Assembly (NCBI GenBank): GCA_963665085.2
Contig: CAXXXS010000001.1
Coordinates: 1,488,001 to 1,552,000 of the forward strand
Direction: 5' to 3'
Length of the DNA: 64,000 nucleotides
DNA from: G963665085 sp963665085
Lineage (GTDB): Bacteria; Bacteroidota; Bacteroidia; Bacteroidales; JAAAOM01
Part shown: in pieces, positions 19,661 to 29,093 of the stretch
Layout of the letters: each line of letters opens with the position of its first letter
How positions within the stretch are numbered: position 1 is the stretch's first letter
The notes under the pieces: model-generated
Databases searched by the model: none
Told to the model about the DNA's origin: nothing
The model's input: the letters and a program-made list of their open reading frames with translations, nothing else
Program-made: the position numbers and the translations under genes

Positions 19661-19729
19661 CTTTATAAGAGGAACAGATCAAAAAAAAACAAGGCATAGA
19701 ATTTGACCTTACGTATTAAAAACAGCAAA

Positions 19730-20497
19730 ATGAGAGTAATATTTACACTACTGTTCTTGTCTCTTGGCTTGATAAATATTAGTTCACAATCTTTAAAATC
19801 AGGCTATGATTTACCCTTTAGAGGAGGAGAAAAAGTTATTTATACACTAAAATATGGACTTTTAGTAGGAGGAGAGGCTCATATAGAAATAAATACAGAT
19901 ACATACCAGGGGCAAAAAGTTTTTCATGCTACAGCACTCGGAAAAACAGTTGGGCTTGTTGATAAACTGTTTGGTGTTGAGGATATATATCAAAGCTATT
20001 TTGATCCTGAAACAAACAAACCCTATAAATCTATCCGTGATATTCACGAAGGGAATTATGAACGTTATAATGCAGTAACATTTTACCATAAAGATTCTCT
20101 TGTCTATAGCCAGAAATCAGGTTATAAAAAAGTACCGGCAGAAATTTACGACATGGTTTCCGCGCTTTTCTATATCAGGAGGTTAGATTATTCTAAGATG
20201 AAGATTGGAGATAGAATTAAATTAGATACATATTTTGATGATGATTTATTCCCGTTTGATGTTCGTTACGAAGGCAAAGGAGAAATAAAAACGGCTTTAG
20301 GAAAAATAAAATGTCATAAACTAGTACCTGTTGTTGAGCCAGGAAGAATCTTTAAAAATGATGATGACATGACGGTTTGGATTACTGATGATAAAAACCT
20401 GCTCCCTGTTAGAATTGAATTTGATTTGATAGTTGGCTCAGTTAAATGCGACCTGAAAGAATACAAAAATGTAAAGTATTCATTAAACTTTGAATAA
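19730..20497 (+). CDS. DUF3108-like periplasmic protein
   Basis: From the ATG at 19730 the protein has 255 residues with a typical signal peptide (RVIFTLLFLSLGLINISSQ). A TTG at 19703 would add nine residues that spoil the signal. The mature part has GEKVIYTLKYG, GGEAHIEI, and later WITDDKNLLPVRIE, which match DUF3108 proteins: beta-rich periplasmic proteins common downstream of housekeeping genes in Bacteroidota. The biochemical role is unknown. It sits between tsaB and efp with short gaps. Confidence 0.85.
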   Translation: MRVIFTLLFLSLGLINISSQSLKSGYDLPFRGGEKVIYTLKYGLLVGGEAHIEINTDTYQGQKVFHATALGKTVGLVDKLFGVEDIYQSYFDPETNKPYKSIRDIHEGNYERYNAVTFYHKDSLVYSQKSGYKKVPAEIYDMVSALFYIRRLDYSKMKIGDRIKLDTYFDDDLFPFDVRYEGKGEIKTALGKIKCHKLVPVVEPGRIFKNDDDMTVWITDDKNLLPVRIEFDLIVGSVKCDLKEYKNVKYSLNFE

Positions 20498-20538
20498 GGG
20501 TAATTTGAGAAAAAATTTTCTCCGCTAAACAAAAAAAT

Positions 20539-20546
20539 TATTTTTG
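20539..20546 (+). promoter_or_regulatory. Possible -7 element for efp
   Basis: TATTTTTG fits TAnnTTTG and lies 17 bases before the efp ATG. A small A/T-rich inverted repeat (gagaaaa, ttttctc) at 20507-20522 lies just upstream. Confidence 0.4.
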
Positions 20547-20563
20547 CAGAAAAATTATATAAA

Positions 20564-21133
20564 ATGGCAACAACGGCTGATATTAAAAACGGATTGTGTA
20601 TTGAATTTAATAATGGACTGTATACAGTAATTCAGTTCCAACATGTTAAACCAGGGAAAGGCCCGGCATTTGTTAGGACCAAACTAAAGAATTTAAGTAC
20701 AGGAAAAGTAATTGATAATACATTTTCTTCAGGCCACAAAATAACTACAGCAAGGATAGAGCGTCGTCCTTATCAATATCTTTATTCTGATGACACCGGA
20801 TATGTTTTTATGCATAATGAGACATTTGAGCAAATTCCTATTCAGCAGGATTTAATTGAGAACGCCGATTTGTTAAAAGAAGGACAAGATGTAGAGATAG
20901 TTTTTCACTCAGAAACAGAAACTGCTTTAACATGCGAACTACCTCCATTTGTAGAAATGGAGATAACATATACAGAACCTGGTATGAAAGGGGACACTGC
21001 TTCATCCAATTCTTTGAAGGCGGCAACAATTGAAACCGGTGCAACAATTATGGTTCCTTTGTTTATCGACACAGGAGAGATAATTAAAGTTGATACCAGG
21101 GATAGATCTTACTCAGAAAGAGTTAAAAAATAA
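20564..21133 (+). CDS. efp: Translation elongation factor P
   Basis: The 189-residue protein matches EF-P over its full length: KOW-like domain with HVKPGKGPAFV, where Lys32 is the residue that is modified in other bacteria, followed by two OB domains ending in DTGEIIKVDTRDRSYSERV. EF-P enters the E site of ribosomes stalled on polyproline and helps bond formation. No EpmA, EpmB or EarP gene is in the window, so how Lys32 is modified here, if at all, is open. Confidence 0.97.
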   Translation: MATTADIKNGLCIEFNNGLYTVIQFQHVKPGKGPAFVRTKLKNLSTGKVIDNTFSSGHKITTARIERRPYQYLYSDDTGYVFMHNETFEQIPIQQDLIENADLLKEGQDVEIVFHSETETALTCELPPFVEMEITYTEPGMKGDTASSNSLKAATIETGATIMVPLFIDTGEIIKVDTRDRSYSERVKK

Positions 21134-21296
21134 GTACTTACTTAAGGAATTCTTGTATCTTCCTTTTTTTCTATATAAATTTACTATTGATGATTATAAA
21201 TCATTAGTATAAGATTATTGGGAATTTGTAATCGGGGTAATAAATGTTTTGTATTCGTACAGACAACCCTATTAGTAACATCATTATAAGATACAA

Positions 21297-22526
21297 GTGA
21301 ATAAAGCTTCTGTTAAGAGATTAAAGATTTCGAATTTTAAGCTTAATGCTTTGCTTGATATTACACAAGCAATTAACGAAAACCTTGATAAGGAAGAGTT
21401 ATTAAAGCGGTATGAGAATATTCTTCGTGAAGATTTAAATATCGGAAAGATTGTAATATTCAAGAAAGGTGATGAGGAATGGGATACAATATTGGTGTCC
21501 GGAGTAATTGATGATACATATAAGTCCATTGATGTTGATAAGGATTTAATAAATCATAATGAGATTACTTTTGTTACTGCTTCGAAATCAGAAATTTTAG
21601 AATCTTTTGATATTATTATCCCGGTTTATAATAATAATGCCCCACTTGCTTTTGTATTAATCGGTGATATTGAAGAAGAGGGAGAAGGGGTGAGCCCGAT
21701 AATAAAACATTTAAATTTTATCCAGACTCTTTCTAATATTATTATTGTAGCGATAGAGAATATTCGTTTGTTTACTGAGAGTCTCAGGCAAGAAGCCTTA
21801 AAGAAAGAGCTTGAACTTGCATCTAAAATGCAAACAATGCTAATTCCCGATAATGCAACACTTCCATCTAATGATATTGTAAAAATGACATCTTGTTATC
21901 ACCCACATTTTGATGTCGGGGGTGATTATTATGATGTGCTTGAACTTGATAAAAATGAGGTAGGTTTTTGCATAGCAGATGTTTCAGGGAAAGGTATTTC
22001 CGCAGCACTTCTTATGTCTAATTTTCAGGCTAACCTGAGGGCATTGTTTACACATGAGATTGCTCTACCTGCATTACTGGAAAAATTAAATAGAAAAGTA
22101 ATGGCAGCAGCAAAAGGCGAAAAATTTATTACACTTTTTATTGCTAAGTACCATTATAAAACAAAAGAGCTCGAATATGTAAATGCTGGGCACAATCCTC
22201 CCTTGATGTATCTTAAAAAACAAAAGAAATTATTAAAACTTACCAGTGGTTGTGTGGGCATGGGAATGCTCGATGAAATTCCTTTGATTAAAAAAGGTTT
22301 CATGATACTTGATGAACCTGCTAAAATTCTATGTTATACCGATGGAATTGTAGAACTCGCAAATAAGGGAGAAATCTCTCATGAAACAGATGAGCTAGAG
22401 AATAAAATTGTTAACTCAGCGACTGTTGAAGAAAATATTAATGATATTGTTAGGGATAATAACATCATTGAGGGCAGCACGGCGATATTTGATGATATTA
22501 CATTACTCGGTTTTGAGTTGTTCTAA
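21297..22526 (+). CDS. GAF domain-containing SpoIIE/PP2C-type phosphatase
   Basis: The 409-residue protein starts with GTG. Residues of about 10-165 look like a GAF sensor. After a short coiled linker (LRQEALKKELELASKMQTML) comes the phosphatase with metal ligands in DVGGDYYD, ADVSGKGISAALL, LCYTDGIVE and FDDITLLGFE, in the order known for PPM/SpoIIE enzymes. It is probably soluble and dephosphorylates Ser/Thr phosphoproteins of the anti-sigma antagonist or SiaC kind. A SiaC-like protein is encoded at 58462. The 3' end overlaps the convergent polymerase gene by 24 bases. Confidence 0.9.
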   Translation: MNKASVKRLKISNFKLNALLDITQAINENLDKEELLKRYENILREDLNIGKIVIFKKGDEEWDTILVSGVIDDTYKSIDVDKDLINHNEITFVTASKSEILESFDIIIPVYNNNAPLAFVLIGDIEEEGEGVSPIIKHLNFIQTLSNIIIVAIENIRLFTESLRQEALKKELELASKMQTMLIPDNATLPSNDIVKMTSCYHPHFDVGGDYYDVLELDKNEVGFCIADVSGKGISAALLMSNFQANLRALFTHEIALPALLEKLNRKVMAAAKGEKFITLFIAKYHYKTKELEYVNAGHNPPLMYLKKQKKLLKLTSGCVGMGMLDEIPLIKKGFMILDEPAKILCYTDGIVELANKGEISHETDELENKIVNSATVEENINDIVRDNNIIEGSTAIFDDITLLGFELF

Positions 22527-23960
22527 TTCGTTTTCTTTTTTTTGTTTTACATCATAAGCTACCAAGATTGCTATAAATCCCCAGAACGGAGCCGATATCT
22601 TATCTGTATCAAGGAAATTATTGAGAAATCCGTGAACAAAATAGGTGATAAGTCCCAATAAAATTCCCATAATAATTATTTTGTCCCTATTTGAAGTGAG
22701 TTTGTAATAAACCCTTGTCCCTGTTATTATAGTTGCAACAATAATGGCAATAAATGTTAGGGTTCCTAAAATTCCTGATTCTGATAATGCGCCGAGGTAT
22801 TCACTGTGGGCATTTCCACGGCTTCCGGCATTTGTGCTGATAATGGTTTTTTCATCAGGCTTTTGAAAAGGTGCATATTGAAACATATATGTTCCAGGGC
22901 CCCAGCCAAAAAAAGGTTTTTCGCGATACATCCGTAATGCACAGTTCCAACGGTTTATTCTTTCCAGGTTTGAGGCATCACTTGATATGTTAGACATGGA
23001 TTGTAAATGTTCATTCAATTCTCCGGATGAGTCTTGCTTATTTTTTTCAAGCGACATTTCAATCTCGGACCAGTTTGAGAATAAAACGAAACCTGCTGTT
23101 ACAGAAATCAACAAAATCCATTTAAGTGATATTTTTAAATGGATGGTAATTAAAACCCCTGCAGCAACAATTAAAGAAAGCCAGGCTGCACGAGTATGCG
23201 AAAGTATAATTGCTAATGTTACTATGGCAAGAATAAGAATTGATAATAATCTTTTCCAGTTTTCGTATCCTTTGTCTATAATAAAACCTATTAATATTGG
23301 AAAATACATAGCAAGCGCAGCTCCATACGAAGTATGATCTTTGTAAAAAGGGTTCATTACAAAGTGGGCAGCTTGATTATCGTCAAATCCATAGCTGTGA
23401 TGTCTAATAGTTGCATAAGAAATCACAATGATAAGAGGGATTATATATAACCAGAAATAGGTCCGGATGATTTTTTGGTTCTGGAATAATAATAAACCAA
23501 TAAAATAGAAAGTTACAAGAAACCAGATACGCGCAATAAAAAATTTAAACGATACAATTGGCATTGTGCTCGTAACACTTGTTATAAAGATCCAAAAAAG
23601 ATTTATAAAGATAGCAACACTAACCGGGTGTCTTAAATATTCAACAGGAAATTTATTTTTAGTCTTTAACCAACTTAAAATAAAGATTAATAAAATTAGT
23701 GCCATCAGAGGTTCAGTAGGCAGAAATAAGTCTACCGACAGATCCGGCATTATCTCATGCAGGGGAAGAGAAAGTGGAGTAAAAAAAACAATGATGTAGA
23801 AAATATAGTCAAGCCGTAGAAATGCTAGCCCAACAACAATAAGAATTAATGGCAGTGCTGCTAAATAAAAAATTTCATTGGCAATTAGAATAGCGTTTGC
23901 CAGGATGAAACCAAGCAGGATAAGATAAAACCTGGTATTTTTTTTAAGTATTGCCAGCAA
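22503..23960 (-). CDS. O-antigen ligase/polymerase family membrane protein (Wzy_C)
   Basis: The 485-residue protein has about a dozen membrane helices and one large periplasmic loop. The loop includes NRWNCALRMYREKPFFGWGPG and NAHSEYLGALSESGILG, the Wzy_C signature shared by WaaL ligases and Wzy polymerases. Its partner five bases upstream is a Wzz-like protein, which favours a role in capsule or exopolysaccharide polymerisation over lipid A core ligation. The cluster is 17 kb from the polysaccharide genes at the window start, so it may serve another polymer. Confidence 0.88.
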   Translation of the reverse strand: MLAILKKNTRFYLILLGFILANAILIANEIFYLAALPLILIVVGLAFLRLDYIFYIIVFFTPLSLPLHEIMPDLSVDLFLPTEPLMALILLIFILSWLKTKNKFPVEYLRHPVSVAIFINLFWIFITSVTSTMPIVSFKFFIARIWFLVTFYFIGLLLFQNQKIIRTYFWLYIIPLIIVISYATIRHHSYGFDDNQAAHFVMNPFYKDHTSYGAALAMYFPILIGFIIDKGYENWKRLLSILILAIVTLAIILSHTRAAWLSLIVAAGVLITIHLKISLKWILLISVTAGFVLFSNWSEIEMSLEKNKQDSSGELNEHLQSMSNISSDASNLERINRWNCALRMYREKPFFGWGPGTYMFQYAPFQKPDEKTIISTNAGSRGNAHSEYLGALSESGILGTLTFIAIIVATIITGTRVYYKLTSNRDKIIIMGILLGLITYFVHGFLNNFLDTDKISAPFWGFIAILVAYDVKQKKENELEQLKTE

Positions 23961-23965
23961 GTTGT

Positions 23966-24973
23966 TTATTTCTTTGTTTTACCCAACGAAACGGAATCCA
24001 AAATAATCAATACAATTAATCCTAGTAAAAATGTTGCCATTGTTGAAATAAAAACAATGATTGATTTTTTGGGATAGGATTTTTTTTCGGCCTCGTAAGC
24101 ATTGTTAACCACAAATTTTTGAGGGAGGTTCTGTTCAAGCTCAACTTTTGCTTCTGTATACCTGCCTTTTAATTCAATCAATTGTTCTCTTTCGTAGGTT
24201 AACTGATCATTAATATACGAGTAAGAGCCACCATATTTTGCTAAAAGATTTAATTTTTCTTCAAGTCTTCTTGCCCCATCTAGTTTTCCTTCACTTAAAG
24301 CAACAGCGTAAGCATCATTAATTACTTCAGATTGTGATTCGTAATCAAGGATACCATATCCCCGAAGAACATTTAAGGAGTCTTCCAATTCGTTAATTTT
24401 TTTTTGCAAATCATTGTATTCGTTCTCAACAAGTTTAAAAGCCATTAGCGCCCTGTCATGTTGAATTCGGTTCATTGTTGAATCAATAAGATTTGAAATA
24501 TCATTTGCAATGTTTGCAGCAGTTTCGGGAGATTTATCCATTACTGTTATCGAAACAGATTGATATTCTGTTCGTTTAAAAGTGATATATTTGTTATATT
24601 TTTTATGAAGTGTTGTGATGGGATATTTAGATTCTATTTCATAATGATCCATCAAATCATATTTGCTGATTATCCTATCCCGTATTTCATCGGAATAAAG
24701 AACTTGTAAAAGTTGATCCGCTTGTTCTTCTTCTCCGAAATTTAATAAGCCTGTTCTTGATGCAAAGTTTGTAGACAAGAGCGACTTTGAAGTTGAGATA
24801 TTTGGAGCAGGGAAAACAACAACTTCAGATTTAAATAAGGGTGTTATTTGAAACGAAGCAATTATTGAGATTATTCCAGCCAAAACAGTAATAATAATTA
24901 GAGGGATACGTTTTTCCCAGGCAAAAACAACAACATCAACCGCACTAAAATTTTTAAAGTCGATTTTCTTCAT
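23966..24973 (-). CDS. Wzz/GNVR-type chain-length determinant protein
   Basis: The 335-residue protein has an N-terminal membrane helix after a short cytoplasmic tail (residues 28-48), a periplasmic coiled-coil-rich part, and a second helix near the C terminus (IIVFISTMATFLLGLIVLII-like). PLFKSEVVVFPAP matches the Wzz start (xYxSxxxIxP), and the Pro-rich ENLPQKFVVNNAY with KSYPKKS precedes the last helix as in PCP proteins. There is no kinase domain. It sets polymer length together with the adjacent Wzy-like protein. Confidence 0.87.
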   Translation of the reverse strand: MKKIDFKNFSAVDVVVFAWEKRIPLIIITVLAGIISIIASFQITPLFKSEVVVFPAPNISTSKSLLSTNFASRTGLLNFGEEEQADQLLQVLYSDEIRDRIISKYDLMDHYEIESKYPITTLHKKYNKYITFKRTEYQSVSITVMDKSPETAANIANDISNLIDSTMNRIQHDRALMAFKLVENEYNDLQKKINELEDSLNVLRGYGILDYESQSEVINDAYAVALSEGKLDGARRLEEKLNLLAKYGGSYSYINDQLTYEREQLIELKGRYTEAKVELEQNLPQKFVVNNAYEAEKKSYPKKSIIVFISTMATFLLGLIVLIILDSVSLGKTKK

Positions 24974-25045
24974 AAATTAAAATAGGTTAAGTAAGTAAAA
25001 ACTACTAAACTCAATATCGGAAAAATTATTGTGTAAACCGAAAAA

Positions 25046-26338
25046 TTACTTGGCAATTATTATATAATAGTTCTTTTTTCCTTTTTGTACCAGTAAATAG
25101 GTGTCATTTAAAAGGAAAGAACCATCAATTGTAAGCTCGGCATCATCAAGTTTTTGTTTGTTTAAACTTAATCCACCACCTTTAAGCATTCTTCGTAATT
25201 CTCCTTTTGAAGGGAAAACTTCTGTTTTTTCAGCAAGAAGATCAAGAATATTAACTCCAGCAACTAATTCATCTTTTGATATCTCAAATGTTGGGACGCC
25301 TTCAAAAACTGATAAAAAGGTTTTTGAATCTAATTTTTTTAGTTCCTCTGCAGTAGCTTTACCAAAAAGTACCTGCGATGCAGCAACAGCATTGTTATAT
25401 TCTTCCTCAGAATGTACCATTGTAGTAATTTCCTGGGCTAATTTTTTCTGTAAGACTCTTAGATGAGGGGCTTCTTTATGCTCATTAATTAATGTTTCTA
25501 TTTCTTCTTTTGATAAGAATGTAAAAACCTTAATAAAGTTCCCGGCATCATCATCTGACGTATTTAGCCAGAACTGGTAAAACTGGTAAGGAGTAGTTTT
25601 TTCCGGATCAAGCCAAACGTTACCCGACTCTGTTTTTCCAAATTTCCCTCCATCAGCTTTTTTGATTAAAGGAATCGTTAAAGCATAAGCTTCACCACCT
25701 ACTTTTCGGCGTATTAGCTCTGTTCCGCTGGTGATATTTCCCCATTGGTCGGAACCTCCCATTTGTAGTTTGCAGTTGTTATTTTCGAATAAGTGAAGGA
25801 AATCATACCCCTGGACCAGTTGATAGCTGAATTCAGTGAAAGACATTCCTTGTTTTGTTTCGTCGCCAAGGCGTTTTTTTACACTGTCTTTTGCCATCAT
25901 GTAATTAACGGTGAGATGTTTCCCAATATCCCTGATAAACTCAAGAAATGAGAAATTTTTCATCCAGTCGTAATTGTTTACCATTTCGGCTTTATTGGGT
26001 GCGTTTGAATCAAAATCGAGAAATTTTGATAACTGGGCTTTTATTCCATTTAGATTTTTTTCTAAAGTCTCTTCGTTTAAAAGATTTCGTTCCTGTGATT
26101 TTCCGGATGGATCACCAATCATCCCGGTAGCCCCGCCAACCAAGGCGATAGGTTTGTGTCCTGCCATCTGGAATCGTTTCAATAACATAATCTGGGCAAA
26201 ACTACCAACATGTAACGAATCGGATGTAGGATCAAAGCCGATGTATGCCGAAGTCATTTCTTTTTCAAGTTGTTCCTTTGTTCCTGGCATCATATCGTGA
26301 ATCATGCCTCTCCACGTAAGATCTTCTATAAAATCCAT
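25046..26338 (-). CDS. tyrS: Tyrosyl-tRNA synthetase
   Basis: The 430-residue enzyme has the class I motifs IGFDPTSDSLHVGS (HIGH region near residue 38) and KFGKTESGNVW (KMSKS region near 233), the tyrosine-recognition segment SYQLVQGYDFLHL and GGSDQWGNI, and an S4 domain at the C terminus (LRRMLKGGGLSLNKQK). All match bacterial TyrRS of the KFGKT subgroup. Its position 1.2 kb from a tyrosine ammonia-lyase operon is probably coincidence. Confidence 0.97.
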   Translation of the reverse strand: MDFIEDLTWRGMIHDMMPGTKEQLEKEMTSAYIGFDPTSDSLHVGSFAQIMLLKRFQMAGHKPIALVGGATGMIGDPSGKSQERNLLNEETLEKNLNGIKAQLSKFLDFDSNAPNKAEMVNNYDWMKNFSFLEFIRDIGKHLTVNYMMAKDSVKKRLGDETKQGMSFTEFSYQLVQGYDFLHLFENNNCKLQMGGSDQWGNITSGTELIRRKVGGEAYALTIPLIKKADGGKFGKTESGNVWLDPEKTTPYQFYQFWLNTSDDDAGNFIKVFTFLSKEEIETLINEHKEAPHLRVLQKKLAQEITTMVHSEEEYNNAVAASQVLFGKATAEELKKLDSKTFLSVFEGVPTFEISKDELVAGVNILDLLAEKTEVFPSKGELRRMLKGGGLSLNKQKLDDAELTIDGSFLLNDTYLLVQKGKKNYYIIIAK

Positions 26339-26354
26339 TTTATATTTTTTTTGG

Positions 26355-26362
26355 CAAAGATA
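26355..26362 (-). promoter_or_regulatory. Possible -7 element for tyrS
   Basis: On the minus strand this is TATCTTTG, fitting TAnnTTTG, 16 bases before the tyrS ATG. No -33 match is seen. Confidence 0.4.
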
Positions 26363-26400
26363 ATATTTGCATTGAAAGGGGGCTTATGAATGATTAAGTA

Positions 26401-26952
26401 TTACGAATGAATTATAAATTGGGCTACTTCTTTTCGTGGTATGGCTAGATTATCGATTTCTATTTTATCTATGTTTTCTTTTACAAAGGGAAAGATTTTT
26501 GGGGCAAAATTGTGAATGGGTTCATAGAGTATTGATGTGTCAATTTGCTCTTTGGGCATAAACGAGAACCTGTTGTCGAATGCCTGTAAGATCACCAAAA
26601 AAATGCTGAGGATAAATGCCATTTTAACGATACTGAAAATAACACCTGCTATGCGGTTGAAAATGCCCAAGGCAACAGCTTTAACAAGTTTGTCTAAAAG
26701 AAAAGAGACGAGGTGCACAGCAACCACAATTAAAATAAAGGTGATTGTGAACGATGCAATGGGGAGGTATTTTCCGGTTAATTCAAATTTTTGTATTAAA
26801 AAATCAGAAGTGATGGCTGAGAAAACAACAGCACCATATATTCCTAATACCAGCGCAGCAAGGGAAGCAGCCTGATAAATTAATCCTTTGGTAAAACCTT
26901 TATAAACAGCCCATAATAAGAACGCTGTTAAAACGATATCAACAATATTCAT
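26401..26952 (-). CDS. CvpA family membrane protein
   Basis: From the ATG at 26952 the protein has 183 residues with four membrane helices and begins MNIVDIVLTAFLLWAVYKGF-like, the standard CvpA opening (DIxIxxxxxxxxxxGxxxGF). The first loop holds TKGLIYQAASL, also typical. A TTG at 26973 would lie inside the predicted promoter. CvpA proteins were named for colicin V production and affect envelope homeostasis; the mechanism is unclear. Confidence 0.9.
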   Translation of the reverse strand: MNIVDIVLTAFLLWAVYKGFTKGLIYQAASLAALVLGIYGAVVFSAITSDFLIQKFELTGKYLPIASFTITFILIVVAVHLVSFLLDKLVKAVALGIFNRIAGVIFSIVKMAFILSIFLVILQAFDNRFSFMPKEQIDTSILYEPIHNFAPKIFPFVKENIDKIEIDNLAIPRKEVAQFIIHS

Positions 26953-26970
26953 CGAAAAAATATTTTTTGT

Positions 26971-26978
26971 CAAAAGTA
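26971..26978 (-). promoter_or_regulatory. Possible -7 element for the cvpA-like gene
   Basis: On the minus strand this is TACTTTTG, a TAnnTTTG match 18 bases before the ATG at 26952. It supports that ATG over the upstream TTG. Confidence 0.4.
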
Positions 26979-27205
26979 AGATTTACAGAATAAATTAAAA
27001 CGATTGAGGCAGGTGTAATATTCACTAACTCTTAACATTTTTGAAATCTAAACTTATTTTAAGTTCAGTTTCAATCTTTAAACTGTAGAGAACTTAGAGG
27101 CACGAAGAGAATATTTAATCTAGATAGATGCAGTAAAGCTTGTGTTAATCCATATAATTTTTATCCGGCTAATACACTTGCGGATATTAAGGTAAAAATA
27201 AAATT

Positions 27206-27236
27206 TTTGTCAGATTGGTTAAATTACCTACTTTTG
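27206..27236 (+). promoter_or_regulatory. Bacteroidota-type promoter of tRNA-Arg
   Basis: TTTG at 27206-27209 and TACTTTTG at 27229-27236 are 19 bases apart, the spacing of the primary sigma factor promoter of Bacteroidota (TTTG-N19-21-TAnnTTTG). Initiation near 27243 leaves a 5' leader of about 22 bases before the mature tRNA. Confidence 0.75.
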
Positions 27237-27265
27237 TGTTCCAAAATTTTTCAATAGAAAAAGTT

Positions 27266-27337
27266 GGCCCTGTAGTTCAATGGATAGAATAGCGGTTTCC
27301 TAAACCGTAGATTCAGGTTCGATTCCTGGCAGGGCTA
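27266..27337 (+). tRNA. tRNA-Arg (anticodon CCT)
   Basis: All arms fold: acceptor GGCCCTG with CAGGGCT (G-U at the first pair), D stem GTTC/GAAT, anticodon stem GCGGT/ACCGT around the loop TTCCTAA, and a T arm with GGTTCGATTCC. The anticodon CCT reads AGG. Base 27337 is the discriminator A; CCA is not encoded and must be added by the CCA enzyme. Confidence 0.97.
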
Positions 27338-27338
27338 C

Positions 27339-27373
27339 AAAAAACCTCAATTCCTTAGTAGAGTTTTTTGTTT
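27339..27373 (+). terminator. Possible terminator after tRNA-Arg
   Basis: AAAAAACCTC at 27339-27348 can pair imperfectly with GAGTTTTTT at 27361-27369, and the run ends in GTTT. The stem is mostly A-T and has one bulge, so it is weak. Confidence 0.4.
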
Positions 27374-27451
27374 AAAAAATTAAAAAATCAGAAAGATATT
27401 ATATCCTTTTAAGGAAGAACGTAATTTGGAACCAAAGTTTAGTTCTTTTTA

Positions 27452-27481
27452 TTTGTTGTTATGTTCAAAACTATAAATTTG
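27452..27481 (+). promoter_or_regulatory. Promoter of the tyrosine ammonia-lyase operon
   Basis: TTTG at 27452-27455 and TAAATTTG at 27474-27481 are 18 bases apart, one short of the usual 19-21. Initiation near 27488 gives a 36-base leader before the ATG at 27524. Confidence 0.6.
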
Positions 27482-27523
27482 CATTTTTTTAATTAGAAAG
27501 ATTCTACTTCAAACAAAACAATA

Positions 27524-29050
27524 ATGGCTGGCAACAATTTAATAAACCTGGATTTTTTTTATGATATAATTATAAAAGGTAAAAGAATTGAGATCTCAAA
27601 AGAAGATCTGGCTGATGTTGACGCTTCTTTTCGTTTTTTAACAGATTTTGCCAAACAGAAGATTATTTATGGAATTAATACTGGTTTCGGCCCAATGGCC
27701 CAGTATAAAATTGAAGACGAAAACCAGATAGCTTTACAATATAATTTAATCAGGAGTCATGCTTCGGGGTGTGGAAACCCAATATCAGAAAATGATATTA
27801 AGGCAGCAATGATTTGCCGCTTGCAAAATTTTATGCAAGCCTATTCAGGAATACACCCTTCCATCCCATTATTATTAAAAGATTTTATAAATTTTGACAT
27901 CTGTCCGGTTTTATATGAGCATGGAGGTGTAGGTGCCAGTGGCGATTTGGTACAACTCTCTCACATGGCGTTATCGCTTATCGGCGAAGGAGAGGTTTTT
28001 TATAAAGGTGAAATAAGGTCTACTTCAGAAGTAATGGAAATACACCAGCTTAAACCTGTCCAGATACATCTGAGAGAAGGTTTGTCAATGATTAACGGGA
28101 CATCAGTTATGACCGGGATCGGGGTTGTAAACCTGTTAAAGGCAAAAAACCTTTTTAACTGGACACTGATTTCCTCCGCAATAATTAATGAAATTGTAAG
28201 TTCGTACGATGATAGTTTTGCAGAAGTTCTCAATGCAGTTAAATTACATGAAGGACAAAATTATGTAGCCTTAAAAATGAGAGAATTGCTTTCGGGCAGT
28301 AAAATGATAAAGGATAGAAACAAGTACCTCTATAATGGGGTGAAAGAAAAAATATTTGGAAAGAAAGTTCAGGAATTTTATTCACTTCGTTGTATCCCAC
28401 AAATACTTGGCCCTATTTATGACACAATAAACTATACAGAGAAGGTTGTAATCAATGAAGTAAATTCGGTTAACGATAATCCGATTATTGATTATAAAAA
28501 TCAAAATGTCTACCATGGAGGGAATTTTCATGGAGATTATATTTCTTTGGAGATGGATAAGTTGAAAATTGCAACAACCCGATTATCAATGCTTACTGAG
28601 CGTCATCTTAATTTCATTTTAAATCCAAAACTTAATGAAATATTTCCTGCTTTTGTTAACCTTGGGACATATGGGCTGAATTTAGGCATGCAAGGTGTTC
28701 AATTTACGGCAACATCAACAACAGCAGAAAATCAAACTTACTCTTTTCCTAATTATGTTCACAGTATTCCTAACAATAATGATAATCAGGATATTGTTAG
28801 TATGGGAACAAATTCAGCGTTGATTGCCAGAAAGGTTATAGACAATGCCTATCAGGTACTGGCGATTCAATTTATGAGCCTGCTTCAGGCAATTGATTAT
28901 TCCAAATGCAATAAAGAAATGGCTCCGTTCACCAAAAAAATCTACGAACAATTAAGGGAAGTATTTCCTGTATTTGTTGAGGATTCTATAAAATATAAAG
29001 AAATTGCAAAGGTCAGGAATTTCCTTATGGATACAATTATCGAGATTTAA
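27524..29050 (+). CDS. Tyrosine ammonia-lyase-like enzyme of the aryl-polyene cluster
   Basis: The 508-residue protein belongs to the MIO aromatic ammonia-lyases. Ala138-Ser139-Gly140 (GGVGASGDLVQLSH) form the MIO prosthetic group; Tyr49 in IYGINTGFGPMAQY is the catalytic tyrosine; NDNPIID, HGGNFHGDY and SIPNNNDNQDIVSMG are the other active-site segments. The selectivity loop YNLIRSHASG and the long runs around GFGPMAQY are, from memory, like the characterised Flavobacterium johnsoniae tyrosine ammonia-lyase. It would convert L-tyrosine to p-coumarate and ammonia, supplying the aryl starter. Histidine use is not excluded, but no hutU, hutI or hutG neighbours are present. Confidence 0.9.
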   Translation: MAGNNLINLDFFYDIIIKGKRIEISKEDLADVDASFRFLTDFAKQKIIYGINTGFGPMAQYKIEDENQIALQYNLIRSHASGCGNPISENDIKAAMICRLQNFMQAYSGIHPSIPLLLKDFINFDICPVLYEHGGVGASGDLVQLSHMALSLIGEGEVFYKGEIRSTSEVMEIHQLKPVQIHLREGLSMINGTSVMTGIGVVNLLKAKNLFNWTLISSAIINEIVSSYDDSFAEVLNAVKLHEGQNYVALKMRELLSGSKMIKDRNKYLYNGVKEKIFGKKVQEFYSLRCIPQILGPIYDTINYTEKVVINEVNSVNDNPIIDYKNQNVYHGGNFHGDYISLEMDKLKIATTRLSMLTERHLNFILNPKLNEIFPAFVNLGTYGLNLGMQGVQFTATSTTAENQTYSFPNYVHSIPNNNDNQDIVSMGTNSALIARKVIDNAYQVLAIQFMSLLQAIDYSKCNKEMAPFTKKIYEQLREVFPVFVEDSIKYKEIAKVRNFLMDTIIEI

Positions 29051-29093
29051 TTGGTAAATAAAACAGAAAACTATTTTAAAAAACTGACAATAT

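Noticed and set aside
27524..29050. Histidine ammonia-lyase (HutH) of histidine degradation
   Set aside because: No hutU, hutI or hutG genes nearby; the gene heads an aryl-polyene operon and its sequence is closer to the Flavobacterium tyrosine enzyme as I remember it.
25046..29050. Functional link of tyrS to the tyrosine ammonia-lyase operon
   Set aside because: They are on opposite strands, separated by cvpA and a tRNA gene with its own promoter; nothing in the sequence connects them.
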